From the NCBI GenBank assembly GCA_903909605.1, contig CAIVWH010000015.1, positions 25,310 through 89,309 on the forward strand: 64,000 nucleotides of DNA, read 5' to 3'. Below the pieces are notes generated by a model that saw only the letters and a program-made list of their open reading frames with translations, had not been told where the DNA came from and ran no database searches. The stretch is from an uncultured Micrococcales bacterium (GTDB taxonomy: Bacteria > Actinomycetota > Actinomycetes > Actinomycetales > Microbacteriaceae). Below, piece by piece: positions 26,601 to 35,475 of the stretch. The position numbers were made by a program, and so were the translations under genes. The first letter of the stretch is position 1. Each line of letters starts with the position of its first letter.

Positions 26601-26954
26601 GTGAATCAAAACCAGAACATCGGCCGATATGGCGAAGATCGCGCCGTCGAGTTTCTCAAGCGTTTGGGTTATGGCCTGGTTGAGCGAAATTGGCGCGGCC
26701 CGAGCGGCGAAATCGACATAGTTGCCAAGGATGGCGATTGCCTCGTTTTCGCCGAGGTCAAAACCAGGACTCGCCTGGGCTTTGGGCATCCCTTCGAGGC
26801 GATCACAGAAGACAAAATTAGGCGCATGCGCGCGCTGGCGTCTCAGTGGTGCCAGGCTCACAACCTCGGGGTCGCCCTGGTGCGGCTCGACGCAATTAGC
26901 GTGCTTGTGCGTGACGGCCGAGTGACCATCGAACACCTAAAGCAGGTGTTCTAG
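26601..26954 (+). CDS. YraN/UPF0102 family endonuclease-like protein
   Basis: Small protein of the YraN family with a restriction-endonuclease-like fold; function not established. The conserved core is NIGRYGEDRAVEFLKRLGYGLVERNWRG, GEIDIVAKDGDCLVFAEVKTR, matching the E-x(n)-D-x(n)-E-V-K nuclease motif. Length 117 is normal. GTG 26601 is preceded by GATGCT at 6 bases, a weaker leaderless-type hexamer. The stop overlaps the yifB GTG by one base. Confidence 0.93.
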   Translation: MNQNQNIGRYGEDRAVEFLKRLGYGLVERNWRGPSGEIDIVAKDGDCLVFAEVKTRTRLGFGHPFEAITEDKIRRMRALASQWCQAHNLGVALVRLDAISVLVRDGRVTIEHLKQVF

Positions 26955-28513
26955 TGCCACTGGCTAAGAGCTATGCCATCAGCCTGATTGGTCTGAACGG
27001 ATCGTTAGTTGAGGTCGAGGCCGACATTTCAAGCAATCTGCCAGGTTTTGTCATAGTTGGCCTGCCTGATGCCTCGCTTTCGGAGGCTACTGCCCGCGTT
27101 CGTGCCGCTACCGTGAACAGTTCGCTTCCGCTTCCAAATCGCAAGTTGACCGTAAACCTTTCGCCCGCGGCCATTCCGAAGTTCGGCTCAAGCTTCGACT
27201 TGGCCATTGCGATTGCAGCACTGCGAGCGGCCGGCACAATCAAGAACCAGGAGAGGTTTTTGTATGTCGGAGAACTTGGTCTGGACGGCAGCGTTAGACC
27301 GGTTCGAGGCGTCTTGCCATCCGTGCTTTCTGCAACGCACCTCGGTTTCGAAAAGGTCATGGTGCCACAGGCGAACTTTGCGGAGGCGTCTTTGGTCGGC
27401 GATATCGAAGTTGTCGGAGTCGATTCGTTGAGCGAAGCAGTGGCTCGTTTGGCAGCTGGCAGTAGTCAGCGTCGCATTCAGGTGCAACCCTCGCACACCT
27501 TGACTGATTCTGCGGGTGAGAGTCAAGAATCGTCGCTCGCCAAAGATGTTGCAGACATTTACGGACAACCATTCGCGATAGAAGCGCTCAAGATTGCGGC
27601 TGCAGGTGGGCACCATATGCTCATGATTGGCTCGCCGGGGGTCGGCAAGACAATGATGGCCGAGCGATTGCCTGGCCTGTTGCCCGATCTGGCAATCGAG
27701 TGCGCGCTCGAAACCACCGCATTGCATTCGATTTCCGCCTCTCGAAATCGAATCGGCAGCCAACTCGTGGTCAGGCCGCCATTCGAGGCGCCGCACCACT
27801 CGGCCAGTTCTGCGGCCATGATCGGTGGTGGCAAAGGGGTACCCACTCCCGGGTTGGTTTCGCTTGCCCACAACGGCGTTCTGTTTCTCGATGAAGCCCC
27901 TGAGTTTCAGCTGCCTGCGCTCGAATCGCTGAGGCAAGCCATCGAAAGTGGTGAAGTCACGATTGCCAGGTCGGCCGGTATAGCAAGGTTTCCCGCTCGA
28001 TTCCAGTTGGTGTTGGCAGCCAACCCGTGCCCCTGCGGTTTTGCTATGTCAAAGAAGGCGAGCTGTCGTTGCACGCCCATGGCTAGACAGCGTTACCTTA
28101 CGCGACTGTCTGGCCCGCTTCTGGATCGAATCGACATTCGGTTGCGCATCACCGAGGTGAACTCGGCTCAGGTAGAGCTCGATCGCAAGAACCCGAACCG
28201 GGCAGACAGCGCACGGCTTCGGGCGCAGATTGCCAGAGCCCGCGAGGCTGGGGCCGCACGCAATCGTATTTTCGGTTTTGAGCTCAACGCCCAGGCTCCA
28301 ACATCAGCGCTTCGTGCCATTTACGCCGACAAAGTGGCGCTGACGGCCACGCTTGATCGGGCGCTCAGAGCAGGCCAGATCAATCTGCGCGGATACGACC
28401 GTTGCCTGCGTGTAGCGCTAACCATTGCAGACCTTGCTGGGCGCGAGGTCGAGGCCAGCGACATCGCCCAGGCGATGATCTTGCGCGGAGAGGACCAATT
28501 AGGAGCAGCGTGA
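26954..28513 (+). CDS. YifB/ComM family AAA+ ATPase
   Basis: Mg-chelatase-like AAA+ ATPase. In gammaproteobacteria ComM is a branch-migration helicase in natural transformation. An N-terminal Lon-like ChlI domain (about 1-165) is followed by the AAA+ core with Walker A GSPGVGKT, Walker B VLFLDEAPEF and a cysteine cluster NPCPCGF ... ASCRCTP. Length 519 is normal. GTG 26954 overlaps yraN by one base and dprA overlaps its stop by four, a tight yraN-yifB-dprA unit pointing to incoming-DNA processing. Confidence 0.95.
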   Translation: MPLAKSYAISLIGLNGSLVEVEADISSNLPGFVIVGLPDASLSEATARVRAATVNSSLPLPNRKLTVNLSPAAIPKFGSSFDLAIAIAALRAAGTIKNQERFLYVGELGLDGSVRPVRGVLPSVLSATHLGFEKVMVPQANFAEASLVGDIEVVGVDSLSEAVARLAAGSSQRRIQVQPSHTLTDSAGESQESSLAKDVADIYGQPFAIEALKIAAAGGHHMLMIGSPGVGKTMMAERLPGLLPDLAIECALETTALHSISASRNRIGSQLVVRPPFEAPHHSASSAAMIGGGKGVPTPGLVSLAHNGVLFLDEAPEFQLPALESLRQAIESGEVTIARSAGIARFPARFQLVLAANPCPCGFAMSKKASCRCTPMARQRYLTRLSGPLLDRIDIRLRITEVNSAQVELDRKNPNRADSARLRAQIARAREAGAARNRIFGFELNAQAPTSALRAIYADKVALTATLDRALRAGQINLRGYDRCLRVALTIADLAGREVEASDIAQAMILRGEDQLGAA

Positions 28514-29736
28514 GAAAAATCATGAAACTTAGCCCCGGGCAAATCGCCAAGGCACTGGGTGGTGTCGTCGAGCAGAGCGTTCTTGACGACGAGGCGCAGG
28601 CTGCAGGTGTGCTTGCTCGAGCAACCTTCTCAGTGCTCACCGAACCGGGCGATCGCTTTGCTGGCTGGTTGCTTGCAAGATACCCGGCGGTCGAGGTGGT
28701 TGAGACACTGCAATCTGATTTCGATTTCCGCGCCTTGCTTGACGGTTCGGCTCGCGATCAATTGAGCCAGCTCTTCGGCGACACCGCCTCGCTATTTGCT
28801 GCGGCTCGCGAACGTTGGCAGCCGAGGCTCTCATTTTCTGCCGTAGAGAAGGCGCTCGAGGCCGCGCGCAGATTAGGCGCGCAGTTGATTGTTCCAACGC
28901 ATAGTCACTGGCCTGCTTCAATTTCACTGCTTGGCGAAGGCGCGCCGCACTGTCTTTGGGTGCGCGGCGACACCAGAGTGTTGCCACTGGTTGCAAGGGC
29001 ACTGGCTCTAGTGGGGTCACGTTTGGCAACCAGCTATGGCGAAATGGCTACCACAGAGCTGGTCTCAGTTGCCGTGGAGAAATCGTTAGCGATTGTCTCC
29101 GGTGGTGCATACGGAATCGATGCCATCGCCCACAGGGCAACTCTGGCACTGGATGGCTTCACCGTCGCGGTATTGGCTGGCGGTATCGACAGGCTTTACC
29201 CCGCTGGCAATCTTGAATTGCTCAACAAAATTGGCGAGCAAAACATTTTGCTGACCGAGCAGCCACCTGGGGCAAGCCCGACAAAGTGGAGGTTCTTGCA
29301 GCGCAATCGTTTGATCGCAGCACTGGGCTCGGCAACGGTCGTAGTCGAAGCAGGTGCTCGATCCGGTGCGCTGAGCACTGCAAACCACGCAATTCAAATT
29401 GGTCGCCCAGTAGGTGCAATTCCCGGCCGCTTTGACTCGCCCCAATCCGCAGGTTGCCACGAGTTGATTCGTCGCGCACACGCCACCCTAATTGCCACTC
29501 CAGAGCAGGCCATCGACCTTGCCCTTGGCAGCGAATCTGAGGCCTTAAGCCCTTTCGAAGATTCGCTCGGCGCCATTGAGACGCGCCTGCTTGACGCCTT
29601 GGGCAGTCGAGCTTTGACGATTGAAAACATTGCCTTCAAGGCCGGCCTTACCTCGGCCGAACTGTCTATCGGACTAGGCAATCTTGAACTCCGCGGTTTG
29701 ATTCGCAGGCGCGGCGCTGGGTGGGTCAAGGCCTAA
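28510..29736 (+). CDS. dprA: DNA-processing protein DprA
   Basis: Binds incoming single-stranded DNA and loads RecA in natural transformation. The Rossmann-like core is clear: ALVGSRLATSYGE, IVSGGAYGIDAIAHRATL, AGGIDRLYPAGN, EQPPGASPTKWRFLQRNRLIAALG and AIPGRFDSPQSAGCHELIR. A C-terminal winged-helix segment (SRALTIENIAFKAGLTSAELSIGL) follows. GTG 28510 is chosen because it overlaps the yifB stop by four bases (GTGA); ATG 28522 is possible. 408 residues, slightly longer than many DprA. Confidence 0.95.
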   Translation: MRKIMKLSPGQIAKALGGVVEQSVLDDEAQAAGVLARATFSVLTEPGDRFAGWLLARYPAVEVVETLQSDFDFRALLDGSARDQLSQLFGDTASLFAAARERWQPRLSFSAVEKALEAARRLGAQLIVPTHSHWPASISLLGEGAPHCLWVRGDTRVLPLVARALALVGSRLATSYGEMATTELVSVAVEKSLAIVSGGAYGIDAIAHRATLALDGFTVAVLAGGIDRLYPAGNLELLNKIGEQNILLTEQPPGASPTKWRFLQRNRLIAALGSATVVVEAGARSGALSTANHAIQIGRPVGAIPGRFDSPQSAGCHELIRRAHATLIATPEQAIDLALGSESEALSPFEDSLGAIETRLLDALGSRALTIENIAFKAGLTSAELSIGLGNLELRGLIRRRGAGWVKA

Positions 29737-29753
29737 AAGTTCTCGGCTCAAAC

Positions 29754-29759
29754 TAGCCT
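29754..29759 (+). promoter_or_regulatory. -10 element of a leaderless promoter (xerC)
   Basis: TAGCCT, 6 bases, ATG 29766. Confidence 0.6.
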
Positions 29760-29765
29760 GAGTGT

Positions 29766-30674
29766 ATGAACCAAAGGCTGCTCGACCTGGCAAACCAATT
29801 TGCCGAGTATCTGCGGGCTGCGCGGGGCTATTCGCCAAACACGATCAAGGGCTACTCGACCGATATCGAAGGCCTGATTGCCTTTTGTGCGAAGCAAGAA
29901 ATCGTCACTTTGGAGCAACTGAGCATCGACCAGATTCGAGACTGGCTCTATGAAATCGATCAGCGGGGACTGGCCAAGTCGACGATGGCGCGCAAGAGCG
30001 CGGCTATCCGCTCGTTCACCGGCTGGATGCAGAAGGTCGAGATTACTGAGAATGACATTGCCGGACGCCTAAAGTCACCGAAATCAGGTCGCACATTGCC
30101 AAAGGTTGTGTCGCGCGATTCGCTGAACGACATCTTTGCAAAATTGTCAGAGCAGGCAACGGCTGAGAACCCAAACGGCATCAGAAATCTTCTTTCAATA
30201 GAAGTTCTTTATGCAACCGGATGTCGAGTCAGCGAATTGGTTGGCCTGAATCTTGAAGACGTCGATTTTTCTCGAAATATCTTGCGGGTGATGGGTAAAG
30301 GCTCAAAACAGCGAATGGTCCCCTTTGGTCTTCCAGCCAGACAAGCACTAGACAGCTGGTTGCAAGTCGGCAGATCGCAACTCGTTGGCGAAAACTCGGG
30401 ACAGGCGCTTCTGATTAATTCTCGGGGTGCGCGTCTTGGCGTGCGACAGGTTTATGCACTGGTTGCAGATCTTTTGAAGGATACCCCTACCGGCGCTGCT
30501 GGTCCACACACTCTTCGCCACTCGGCGGCAACACATCTGCTCGATGGTGGGGCAGATCTTCGCGCGGTCCAGGAGCTTCTAGGTCACGCGAGTCTCGGTA
30601 CCACTCAGATTTATACGCACGTCTCGGTTGAGCGACTCAAAGCCGGTTATGCAAAGGCGCACCCGCGAGCTTAG
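29766..30674 (+). CDS. xerC: Tyrosine recombinase XerC
   Basis: Site-specific recombinase that resolves chromosome dimers at dif. An N-terminal SAM-like core-binding domain (about 1-95) is followed by the catalytic domain with Arg in ATGCRVSELVGL, HTLRHSAATHLL, LGHASLGTTQIYTH and the nucleophile Tyr in IYTHV. Length 302 is normal, and the yifB-dprA-xerC order is that of mycobacteria. No integron or phage features are nearby, so this is the housekeeping Xer. The stop overlaps the convergent M23 gene stop by four bases. Confidence 0.95.
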   Translation: MNQRLLDLANQFAEYLRAARGYSPNTIKGYSTDIEGLIAFCAKQEIVTLEQLSIDQIRDWLYEIDQRGLAKSTMARKSAAIRSFTGWMQKVEITENDIAGRLKSPKSGRTLPKVVSRDSLNDIFAKLSEQATAENPNGIRNLLSIEVLYATGCRVSELVGLNLEDVDFSRNILRVMGKGSKQRMVPFGLPARQALDSWLQVGRSQLVGENSGQALLINSRGARLGVRQVYALVADLLKDTPTGAAGPHTLRHSAATHLLDGGADLRAVQELLGHASLGTTQIYTHVSVERLKAGYAKAHPRA

Positions 30675-31204
30675 AAAGTCATGCCCGTTCGTGGCAGAAG
30701 CACGGATGACTCAAGTTCACCGGTTCTAGTCAGGGGCGAGAGATACCCGGCCGCGGTTCTCAGCGAGTAATGGAGGCATCGTGCCATTGCGCAGTGTTGC
30801 AAATAACTCGCGTCTGCATCGCAGACGGTGGCAACTGGTTGGCCCAGCTTTACCCAGCTGCCGGCTTGAAGGTCGGTGCAAACGGGTTCGAACTCGATCA
30901 ACTCACCATTGCCCGTTCGCAGACTCAGCACCTGACGATTCACGACCTTTCCGGCAAACCAAACCTGGGCAGCAGTTGGAGCAAAGATGGTCTGGCCAAG
31001 GTTGACTCGATAGTCGACTCCGCGGTGACCCGCAGAGTAATCACTGGTCGGCTGAAAGTACGGGTTCACCAGCGCAAGGGGAGCAGACAGCGGCGGCTGC
31101 CATTGGGTGGCCGCGTGTGCCACAGCGGGGTTGTGCCAAAGTGCGATGGCCAGGCTGAAGCCGAGGGCTAGCCCAATCAGTCGGAATCTCTTTATTTGCC
31201 TCAT
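30671..31204 (-). CDS. Secreted M23-family (LytM-like) protein with a His-to-Cys change
   Basis: Exported peptidoglycan-hydrolase-fold protein. A signal peptide (MRQIKRFRLIGLALGFSLAIAL..., cut near AHAA) is followed by an M23 domain with the HxxxD zinc motif HRGVD (H60, D64). The second motif, normally HxH, reads CLH (C143-L-H145), so the catalytic first His is Cys. From memory, actinobacterial relatives at this locus (Rv2891-like) also carry a Cys here. Two extra cysteines (C128, C138) could form a disulfide. ATG 31204 begins the signal peptide; the frame continues upstream without similarity. It may be a regulator rather than an active enzyme. Confidence 0.85.
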   Translation of the reverse strand: MRQIKRFRLIGLALGFSLAIALWHNPAVAHAATQWQPPLSAPLALVNPYFQPTSDYSAGHRGVDYRVNLGQTIFAPTAAQVWFAGKVVNRQVLSLRTGNGELIEFEPVCTDLQAGSWVKLGQPVATVCDADASYLQHCAMARCLHYSLRTAAGYLSPLTRTGELESSVLLPRTGMTF

Positions 31205-31254
31205 TTGCCAAGGTTGGTCTTGAGCGCCCCCATTTGGCAGGGAAACGATCAATC

Positions 31255-31263
31255 TGTGGATAA
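31255..31263 (-). promoter_or_regulatory. Isolated DnaA-box consensus
   Basis: TGTGGATAA, the exact reverse complement of TTATCCACA, about 50 bases upstream of the M23 gene start. A single box; binding is inferred only from consensus. Confidence 0.4.
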
Positions 31264-31542
31264 CTTTCCGGACGAGCATCCCTGTTAAGGAGAAGGTCGC
31301 CAGCTGGGAGCTAAGTATGTCGACTCGAGGCTTGTGGCAATTGCCTGTGGCGCTGGCCCGAAGCCCGCTGTTATGCTTGCTGCTAGCGGCATCCGCTAAA
31401 GAATCCTCTGTTGAGACCTTTCTTTTGCTGTGCCGACTTCGCGTGTTGACCAACATCCGTGTTCTTCAGTCACCAAGCAATTGGTGCGAACTCGATGCGA
31501 CACCAGGTGCGACTAACAACCGTTTGATCGCAATTAACTGAG

Positions 31543-31560
31543 GGGTGCGTTCGCGCGCCC
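31543..31560 (+). promoter_or_regulatory. UUCG-loop hairpin in the rpsB leader
   Basis: GGGTGCG (31543-31549) pairs with CGCGCCC (31554-31560), 7 bp with one G-T pair and a TTCG loop. The ribosome site GGAG follows at 31565, so folding could modulate rpsB translation; regulation by S2 is a guess from other bacteria. Confidence 0.5.
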
Positions 31561-31572
31561 AAAAGGAGAAAC

Positions 31573-32382
31573 ATGGCAGTCGTAACTGTCCGCCAGCTGC
31601 TCGATGCAGGTGTCCACTTTGGTCACCAGACTCGCCGCTGGAACCCGAAAATGCGTCGCTTCATCTTGACCGACCGTTCAGGCATCTACATCATCGACCT
31701 GCAGAAGTCGCTTAGCCACATTGACAAGGCCTATGACTTCGTCAAGGAGACCGTTGCACACGGTGGCTCGATTTTGTTCGTGGGAACCAAGAAGCAGGCT
31801 CAGGAAGCAATCGCTTCTGAAGCAATGCGCGTCGGTCAGCCATACATCAACCAGCGTTGGTTGGGTGGCTTGCTCACCAACTTCGGCACCATCCAGAAGC
31901 GTCTTGCACGCCTGAAGGAACTCGAAGTCATGGACTTCTCTGGTGCCACCAAGACCGGTCTCACCAAGAAGGAACTCTTGATCCTTCGCCGCGAGAAGGA
32001 CAAGCTTGAGAAGTCACTCGGCGGTATCCGCACTGTGACCAAGACCCCTTCGGCAATCTGGGTTGTAGACACCAACAAGGAGCACCTCGCGATCACTGAA
32101 GCCAAGAAGCTTGGCATCCCAGTTATCGGTGTGCTCGACACCAACTGTGACCCAGACGAGGTCACCTACGGAATCCCTGGCAACGACGATGCAATCCGTT
32201 CGGTTCAGCTGCTTACTCGCGTCATCGCGGATGCAGTTGCCGAAGGTCTGATTGCACGCCACTCGAAGCCAGAAGAGGCAGCAGAGCCACTGGCTGAGTG
32301 GGAGCGCGAACTGCTAGAGCAGAGCGCAGCCCCAGCACCAGTTGCAGAAGCAGCCGCACCAGCAGCAGAAGAGGCTAACTAA
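31573..32382 (+). CDS. rpsB: 30S ribosomal protein S2
   Basis: Small-subunit ribosomal protein. [31 protein letters not shown] and [12 protein letters not shown] are diagnostic of S2. Length 269 includes an Ala/Glu/Pro-rich C-terminal tail (about the last 20 residues) that recalls the longer tail on S16. ATG 31573 follows GGAG. tsf overlaps the stop by one base (TAATG), the usual rpsB-tsf pair. Confidence 0.97.
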   Translation: MAVVTVRQLLDAGVHFGHQTRRWNPKMRRFILTDRSGIYIIDLQKSLSHIDKAYDFVKETVAHGGSILFVGTKKQAQEAIASEAMRVGQPYINQRWLGGLLTNFGTIQKRLARLKELEVMDFSGATKTGLTKKELLILRREKDKLEKSLGGIRTVTKTPSAIWVVDTNKEHLAITEAKKLGIPVIGVLDTNCDPDEVTYGIPGNDDAIRSVQLLTRVIADAVAEGLIARHSKPEEAAEPLAEWERELLEQSAAPAPVAEAAAPAAEEAN

Positions 32383-33206
32383 TGTCATACACCGCAGCAG
32401 ACGTAAAGGCGCTCCGCGACAAGTCGGGCGCAGGAATGATGGACTGCAAGGCAGCCCTCGATGAGGCCGGCGGCGACGTCGACAAGGCTCTCGAGGTTCT
32501 TCGCCTGAAGGGTCTCAAGGGCGTTACCAAGCGCGAAGGTCGCACCACCACCAATGGTTTGGTTGTTGCCCGCGTTGCAGGTGGCACCGGTTACATGATT
32601 GAGCTCGCCTGCGAGACCGACTTCGTGGCTAAGGCCGACAAGTTCGTTGCACTGGCTGAGAACATCGCAGACGCTGTGGTTGCAGCTGGCGCAAAGACCG
32701 TTGAGGCAGCACTTGGTGCGAGCGTAAACGGTAAGACCGTATCTGAGGCAATCACCGACGAAGCGGCAATCATGGGCGAGAAGGTTGAACTTCGCAAGCT
32801 CGTGGTTGTCGAGGGCGACAAGGTTGACGCTTACCTGCACCGCACCAGCAAGGACCTACCTCCACAGGTTGGCGTCTTGGTTGCCTACTCGGGCGCAGAT
32901 GACGCAACTGCTCACGACGTAGCTGTTCACATCGCTGCCTATTCACCAACCGCGCTGAACCGCGACGAGATCGACGCAGAGGTTATTGCAACCGAGCGTC
33001 GCATCGCCGAGGAGACCGCACGCAATGAAGGCAAGCCTGAGGCTGCACTCACCAAGATCGTTGAAGGTCGCCTTGTCGGTTACTTCAAGGAGAACGTGCT
33101 TCTCGACCAGGACTTCGCTAAGGACTCTAAGCAGACCGTTGGCAAGGTTCTCGAGAACGCCGGCGTCACCGTATCTGGCTTCGGCCGCATCCGCGTCGGC
33201 GCATAG
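32382..33206 (+). CDS. tsf: Elongation factor Ts
   Basis: Nucleotide exchange factor for EF-Tu. An N-terminal UBA-like helix bundle (VKALRDKSGAGMMDCKAAL) is followed by the TDFVAK signature in ACETDFVAKADKF and a dimerisation domain. Length 274 is normal. ATG 32382 overlaps the rpsB stop. A strong terminator begins 18 bases after the stop. Confidence 0.97.
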   Translation: MSYTAADVKALRDKSGAGMMDCKAALDEAGGDVDKALEVLRLKGLKGVTKREGRTTTNGLVVARVAGGTGYMIELACETDFVAKADKFVALAENIADAVVAAGAKTVEAALGASVNGKTVSEAITDEAAIMGEKVELRKLVVVEGDKVDAYLHRTSKDLPPQVGVLVAYSGADDATAHDVAVHIAAYSPTALNRDEIDAEVIATERRIAEETARNEGKPEAALTKIVEGRLVGYFKENVLLDQDFAKDSKQTVGKVLENAGVTVSGFGRIRVGA

Positions 33207-33224
33207 TTCAAGAATCATCGAACA

Positions 33225-33252
33225 GGGCTCGGTCAGTTGACCGGGCCCTTTT
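33225..33252 (+). terminator. Rho-independent terminator after tsf
   Basis: GGGCTCGGTCA (33225-33235) pairs with TGACCGGGCCC (33238-33248) with one G-T pair, followed by TTTT. Confidence 0.85.
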
Positions 33253-33263
33253 CGCTATCCGCC

Positions 33264-33269
33264 TAGGAT
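33264..33269 (+). promoter_or_regulatory. Possible -10 element before pyrH
   Basis: TAGGAT right after the tsf terminator, giving a leader of about 27 bases that contains GGGAGG (33292-33297) before ATG 33302. Confidence 0.45.
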
Positions 33270-33301
33270 AGACAGAGGAAACCACCAGTCTGGGAGGGCA
33301 A

Positions 33302-34012
33302 ATGCCGGGTAAAAAGCGACGAGTTCTACTCAAACTTTCGGGCGAGGCATTTGGCGCAGGCAGTCTTGGTGTGAATCCAGATGTCGTTGCCGAGATGGCC
33401 GCTGAGATTGCAGAAGGCGCAAAAAGTGCTGAAGTGGCGATCGTTGTCGGTGGTGGCAATTTCTTCAGGGGTGCAGAGCTCTCGCAGCGCGGCATGGACC
33501 GCGGCCGCGCCGACTACATGGGCATGCTCGGCACCGTGATGAATGCACTCGCGCTCCAAGACTTCCTCGAGCAGGCCGGCGTTGACACTCGCGTGCAGAG
33601 TGCAATCACCATGGCGCAGGTCACTGAGCCCTACATTCCACTTCGCGCAATTCGTCACCTTGAAAAGGGTCGAGTTGTGATCTTCGGAGCCGGCGCAGGG
33701 CTTCCATACTTTTCCACGGACACCGTGGCAGCTCAGCGTGCGCTTGAGATTCACGCAGACGAGGTGCTTGTTGCCAAGAATGGCGTCGACGGCGTTTATT
33801 CGGCCGACCCGAAGAAAGACTCGAACGCCAAGAAACTTGAGACCCTCACTTACCAAGAGGCGCTCATCCAAGGGCTAAAGGTTGTCGACGCGACTGCATT
33901 CAGCCTCTGCATGGACAACAAGATGCCAATGCGCGTCTTCGGAATGCAGGGCAAGAGCAATGTCACCGACGCCATCAAGGGAAAGAAAATCGGCACTCTG
34001 GTGAGTGCCTAA
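33302..34012 (+). CDS. pyrH: Uridylate kinase
   Basis: UMP kinase of the amino-acid-kinase fold, making UDP for nucleotide and envelope synthesis. [12 protein letters not shown] (phosphate loop), [23 protein letters not shown] and DNKMPMRVF are diagnostic. Length 236 is normal. It has its own promoter after the tsf terminator and is followed by frr with 9 bases between, the classic pyrH-frr pair. Confidence 0.97.
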   Translation: MPGKKRRVLLKLSGEAFGAGSLGVNPDVVAEMAAEIAEGAKSAEVAIVVGGGNFFRGAELSQRGMDRGRADYMGMLGTVMNALALQDFLEQAGVDTRVQSAITMAQVTEPYIPLRAIRHLEKGRVVIFGAGAGLPYFSTDTVAAQRALEIHADEVLVAKNGVDGVYSADPKKDSNAKKLETLTYQEALIQGLKVVDATAFSLCMDNKMPMRVFGMQGKSNVTDAIKGKKIGTLVSA

Positions 34013-34021
34013 GGAAAGCAA

Positions 34022-34582
34022 ATGATCGCAGAAATTCTTGCCACCGCAAACGACAAAATGAACAAGGCCATCGAGTCGGCCAAAGAAGACTTCGGCACGA
34101 TTCGTACCGGCCGCGCCAACCCTCAGTTGTTCCAGAAGGTGATGGTCGACTACTACGGCACGCCAACTCCGCTTGCGCAGCTCGGCCAGATTGCCAACCC
34201 AGAGGCGCGAACCATCATCATCACGCCTTACGACAAGAGTGCGCTGAAGGCTATCGAGCAGGCGCTCCGCGAAATGCCAAACATGGATGCGAACCCTCAG
34301 AACGATGGCAACATGATTCGCATCACCCTCCCTGACCTGACCGAAGAGCGTCGCAAGGAATACGTGAAGCTGGCTAAGGCTAAGGCCGAGGATGCTCGCG
34401 TAGCGGTTCGTAACATCCGCCGCAAAGGAAACGATGACCTTGCCGCCCTCAAGAAGGACGGCCTTGCCGGTGACGACGATCTTGCCCGCGCCGAGAAGGA
34501 TCTGGACGCTGCAACTAAGACTCACGTCGATGCAATCGACGAAGCGCTCAAGCGCAAAGAAGCAGAGCTGCTCGAGGTTTAG
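34022..34582 (+). CDS. frr: Ribosome recycling factor
   Basis: Splits post-termination ribosomes with [40 protein letters not shown] and [19 protein letters not shown] are family signatures. Length 186 is normal. cdsA begins at the next base after the stop. Confidence 0.97.
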   Translation: MIAEILATANDKMNKAIESAKEDFGTIRTGRANPQLFQKVMVDYYGTPTPLAQLGQIANPEARTIIITPYDKSALKAIEQALREMPNMDANPQNDGNMIRITLPDLTEERRKEYVKLAKAKAEDARVAVRNIRRKGNDDLAALKKDGLAGDDDLARAEKDLDAATKTHVDAIDEALKRKEAELLEV

Positions 34583-35440
34583 TTGAGCAACCCCAAGCCC
34601 GAGGGGCGCAATTTCTCGCAGTCGATTACCGTCGGCCTGCTCATTGGCGGAGTTTTTCTCGCCACGATTTTGACCTTCAACGGTTTTCTATTCATGGCTC
34701 TTGCGGCAGTTGCCTGTGCCGCTGGCGCGTGGGAACTTTCAACTGCTCTGCGCACCGCTGGATGGTACGTGCCCCGTGTGCCTGCGGTAGTCGGCTCGTT
34801 CTTGATCATGCCCGCCACCTATTTCTGGGGGCACAGGGCTCAGTGGCTAACCTCGCTTGCGATTACCGGAGCGCTTATTATTTGGCGCCTGGTCCACATC
34901 CTGTGGGAGCGCCGGGAGGCGCCAATTCAACGAGTGGTGCACACGCTTCGCGATTTTGCCGCTGCCGTCTTCGTGGTTGCCTATTTGCCGCTTACCTGCT
35001 CTTTCGCCGTGATGCTGCTTCGACGCCCTCATGATGGGCAGTGGTGGGTGCTAACTTTCGTGCTCACGGTTTCAATGGTTGACACCTTCGGATATCTGGT
35101 TGGTCGCAAACTGGGGCGCCACAAGTTGGCGCCTGGGGTGAGCCCCAAGAAGACCATCGAAGGTTTGCTTGCGTCGATAGCCGCGGCTCTAGTGGCAGCG
35201 ATTGCCTCGGCTGTCTTTTGGCTGCACATTGACTGGTGGTGGGGCATCGTGATTGCCGCTGCTATGACGCTGACAGCGGTGTTTGGCGACCTTGCCGAAT
35301 CGATGATCAAGCGCGATCTAGGCGTCAAGGACATGAGTTCGATTTTGCCCGGCCATGGTGGAGTCATGGACCGGCTCGACTCAATTCTTCCTTCGGCCTT
35401 GGTTGCCTACGCAATCGCGACCGTATTCTTCCCGCTATAG
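34583..35440 (+). CDS. cdsA: Phosphatidate cytidylyltransferase (CDP-diglyceride synthase)
   Basis: Integral membrane enzyme making CDP-diacylglycerol from phosphatidate and CTP for phospholipid synthesis. About eight hydrophobic segments; the family signature is near the C-terminus, DLAESMIKRDLGVKDMSS followed by LPGHGGVMDRLDS. Length 285 is normal. The start is TTG 34583, adjoining the frr stop. pyrH-frr-cdsA is a widely conserved order; rlmN or dxr, often next, are not here. Confidence 0.95.
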   Translation: MSNPKPEGRNFSQSITVGLLIGGVFLATILTFNGFLFMALAAVACAAGAWELSTALRTAGWYVPRVPAVVGSFLIMPATYFWGHRAQWLTSLAITGALIIWRLVHILWERREAPIQRVVHTLRDFAAAVFVVAYLPLTCSFAVMLLRRPHDGQWWVLTFVLTVSMVDTFGYLVGRKLGRHKLAPGVSPKKTIEGLLASIAAALVAAIASAVFWLHIDWWWGIVIAAAMTLTAVFGDLAESMIKRDLGVKDMSSILPGHGGVMDRLDSILPSALVAYAIATVFFPL

Positions 35441-35475
35441 ACCGCAATCCAAGCCGCGCCTGAGAGAATAGCCGA

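Larger units (their letters stand above)
31205..31572. other. Intergenic region between the M23 gene and rpsB
   Basis: 368 bases between divergent genes. It holds a perfect DnaA-box sequence (31255-31263), a possible -10 TATGCT (31372-31377) without a convincing -35, and a 7-bp hairpin just before the rpsB ribosome site. A 74-codon open frame at 31317-31541 lacks similarity or coding character, and I do not call it a gene. Confidence 0.6.

Noticed and set aside
31317..31541. 74-codon plus-strand frame in the rpsB leader
   Set aside because: No SD, no similarity, unconvincing composition; it ends just before the rpsB hairpin. A leader peptide is possible but unsupported.
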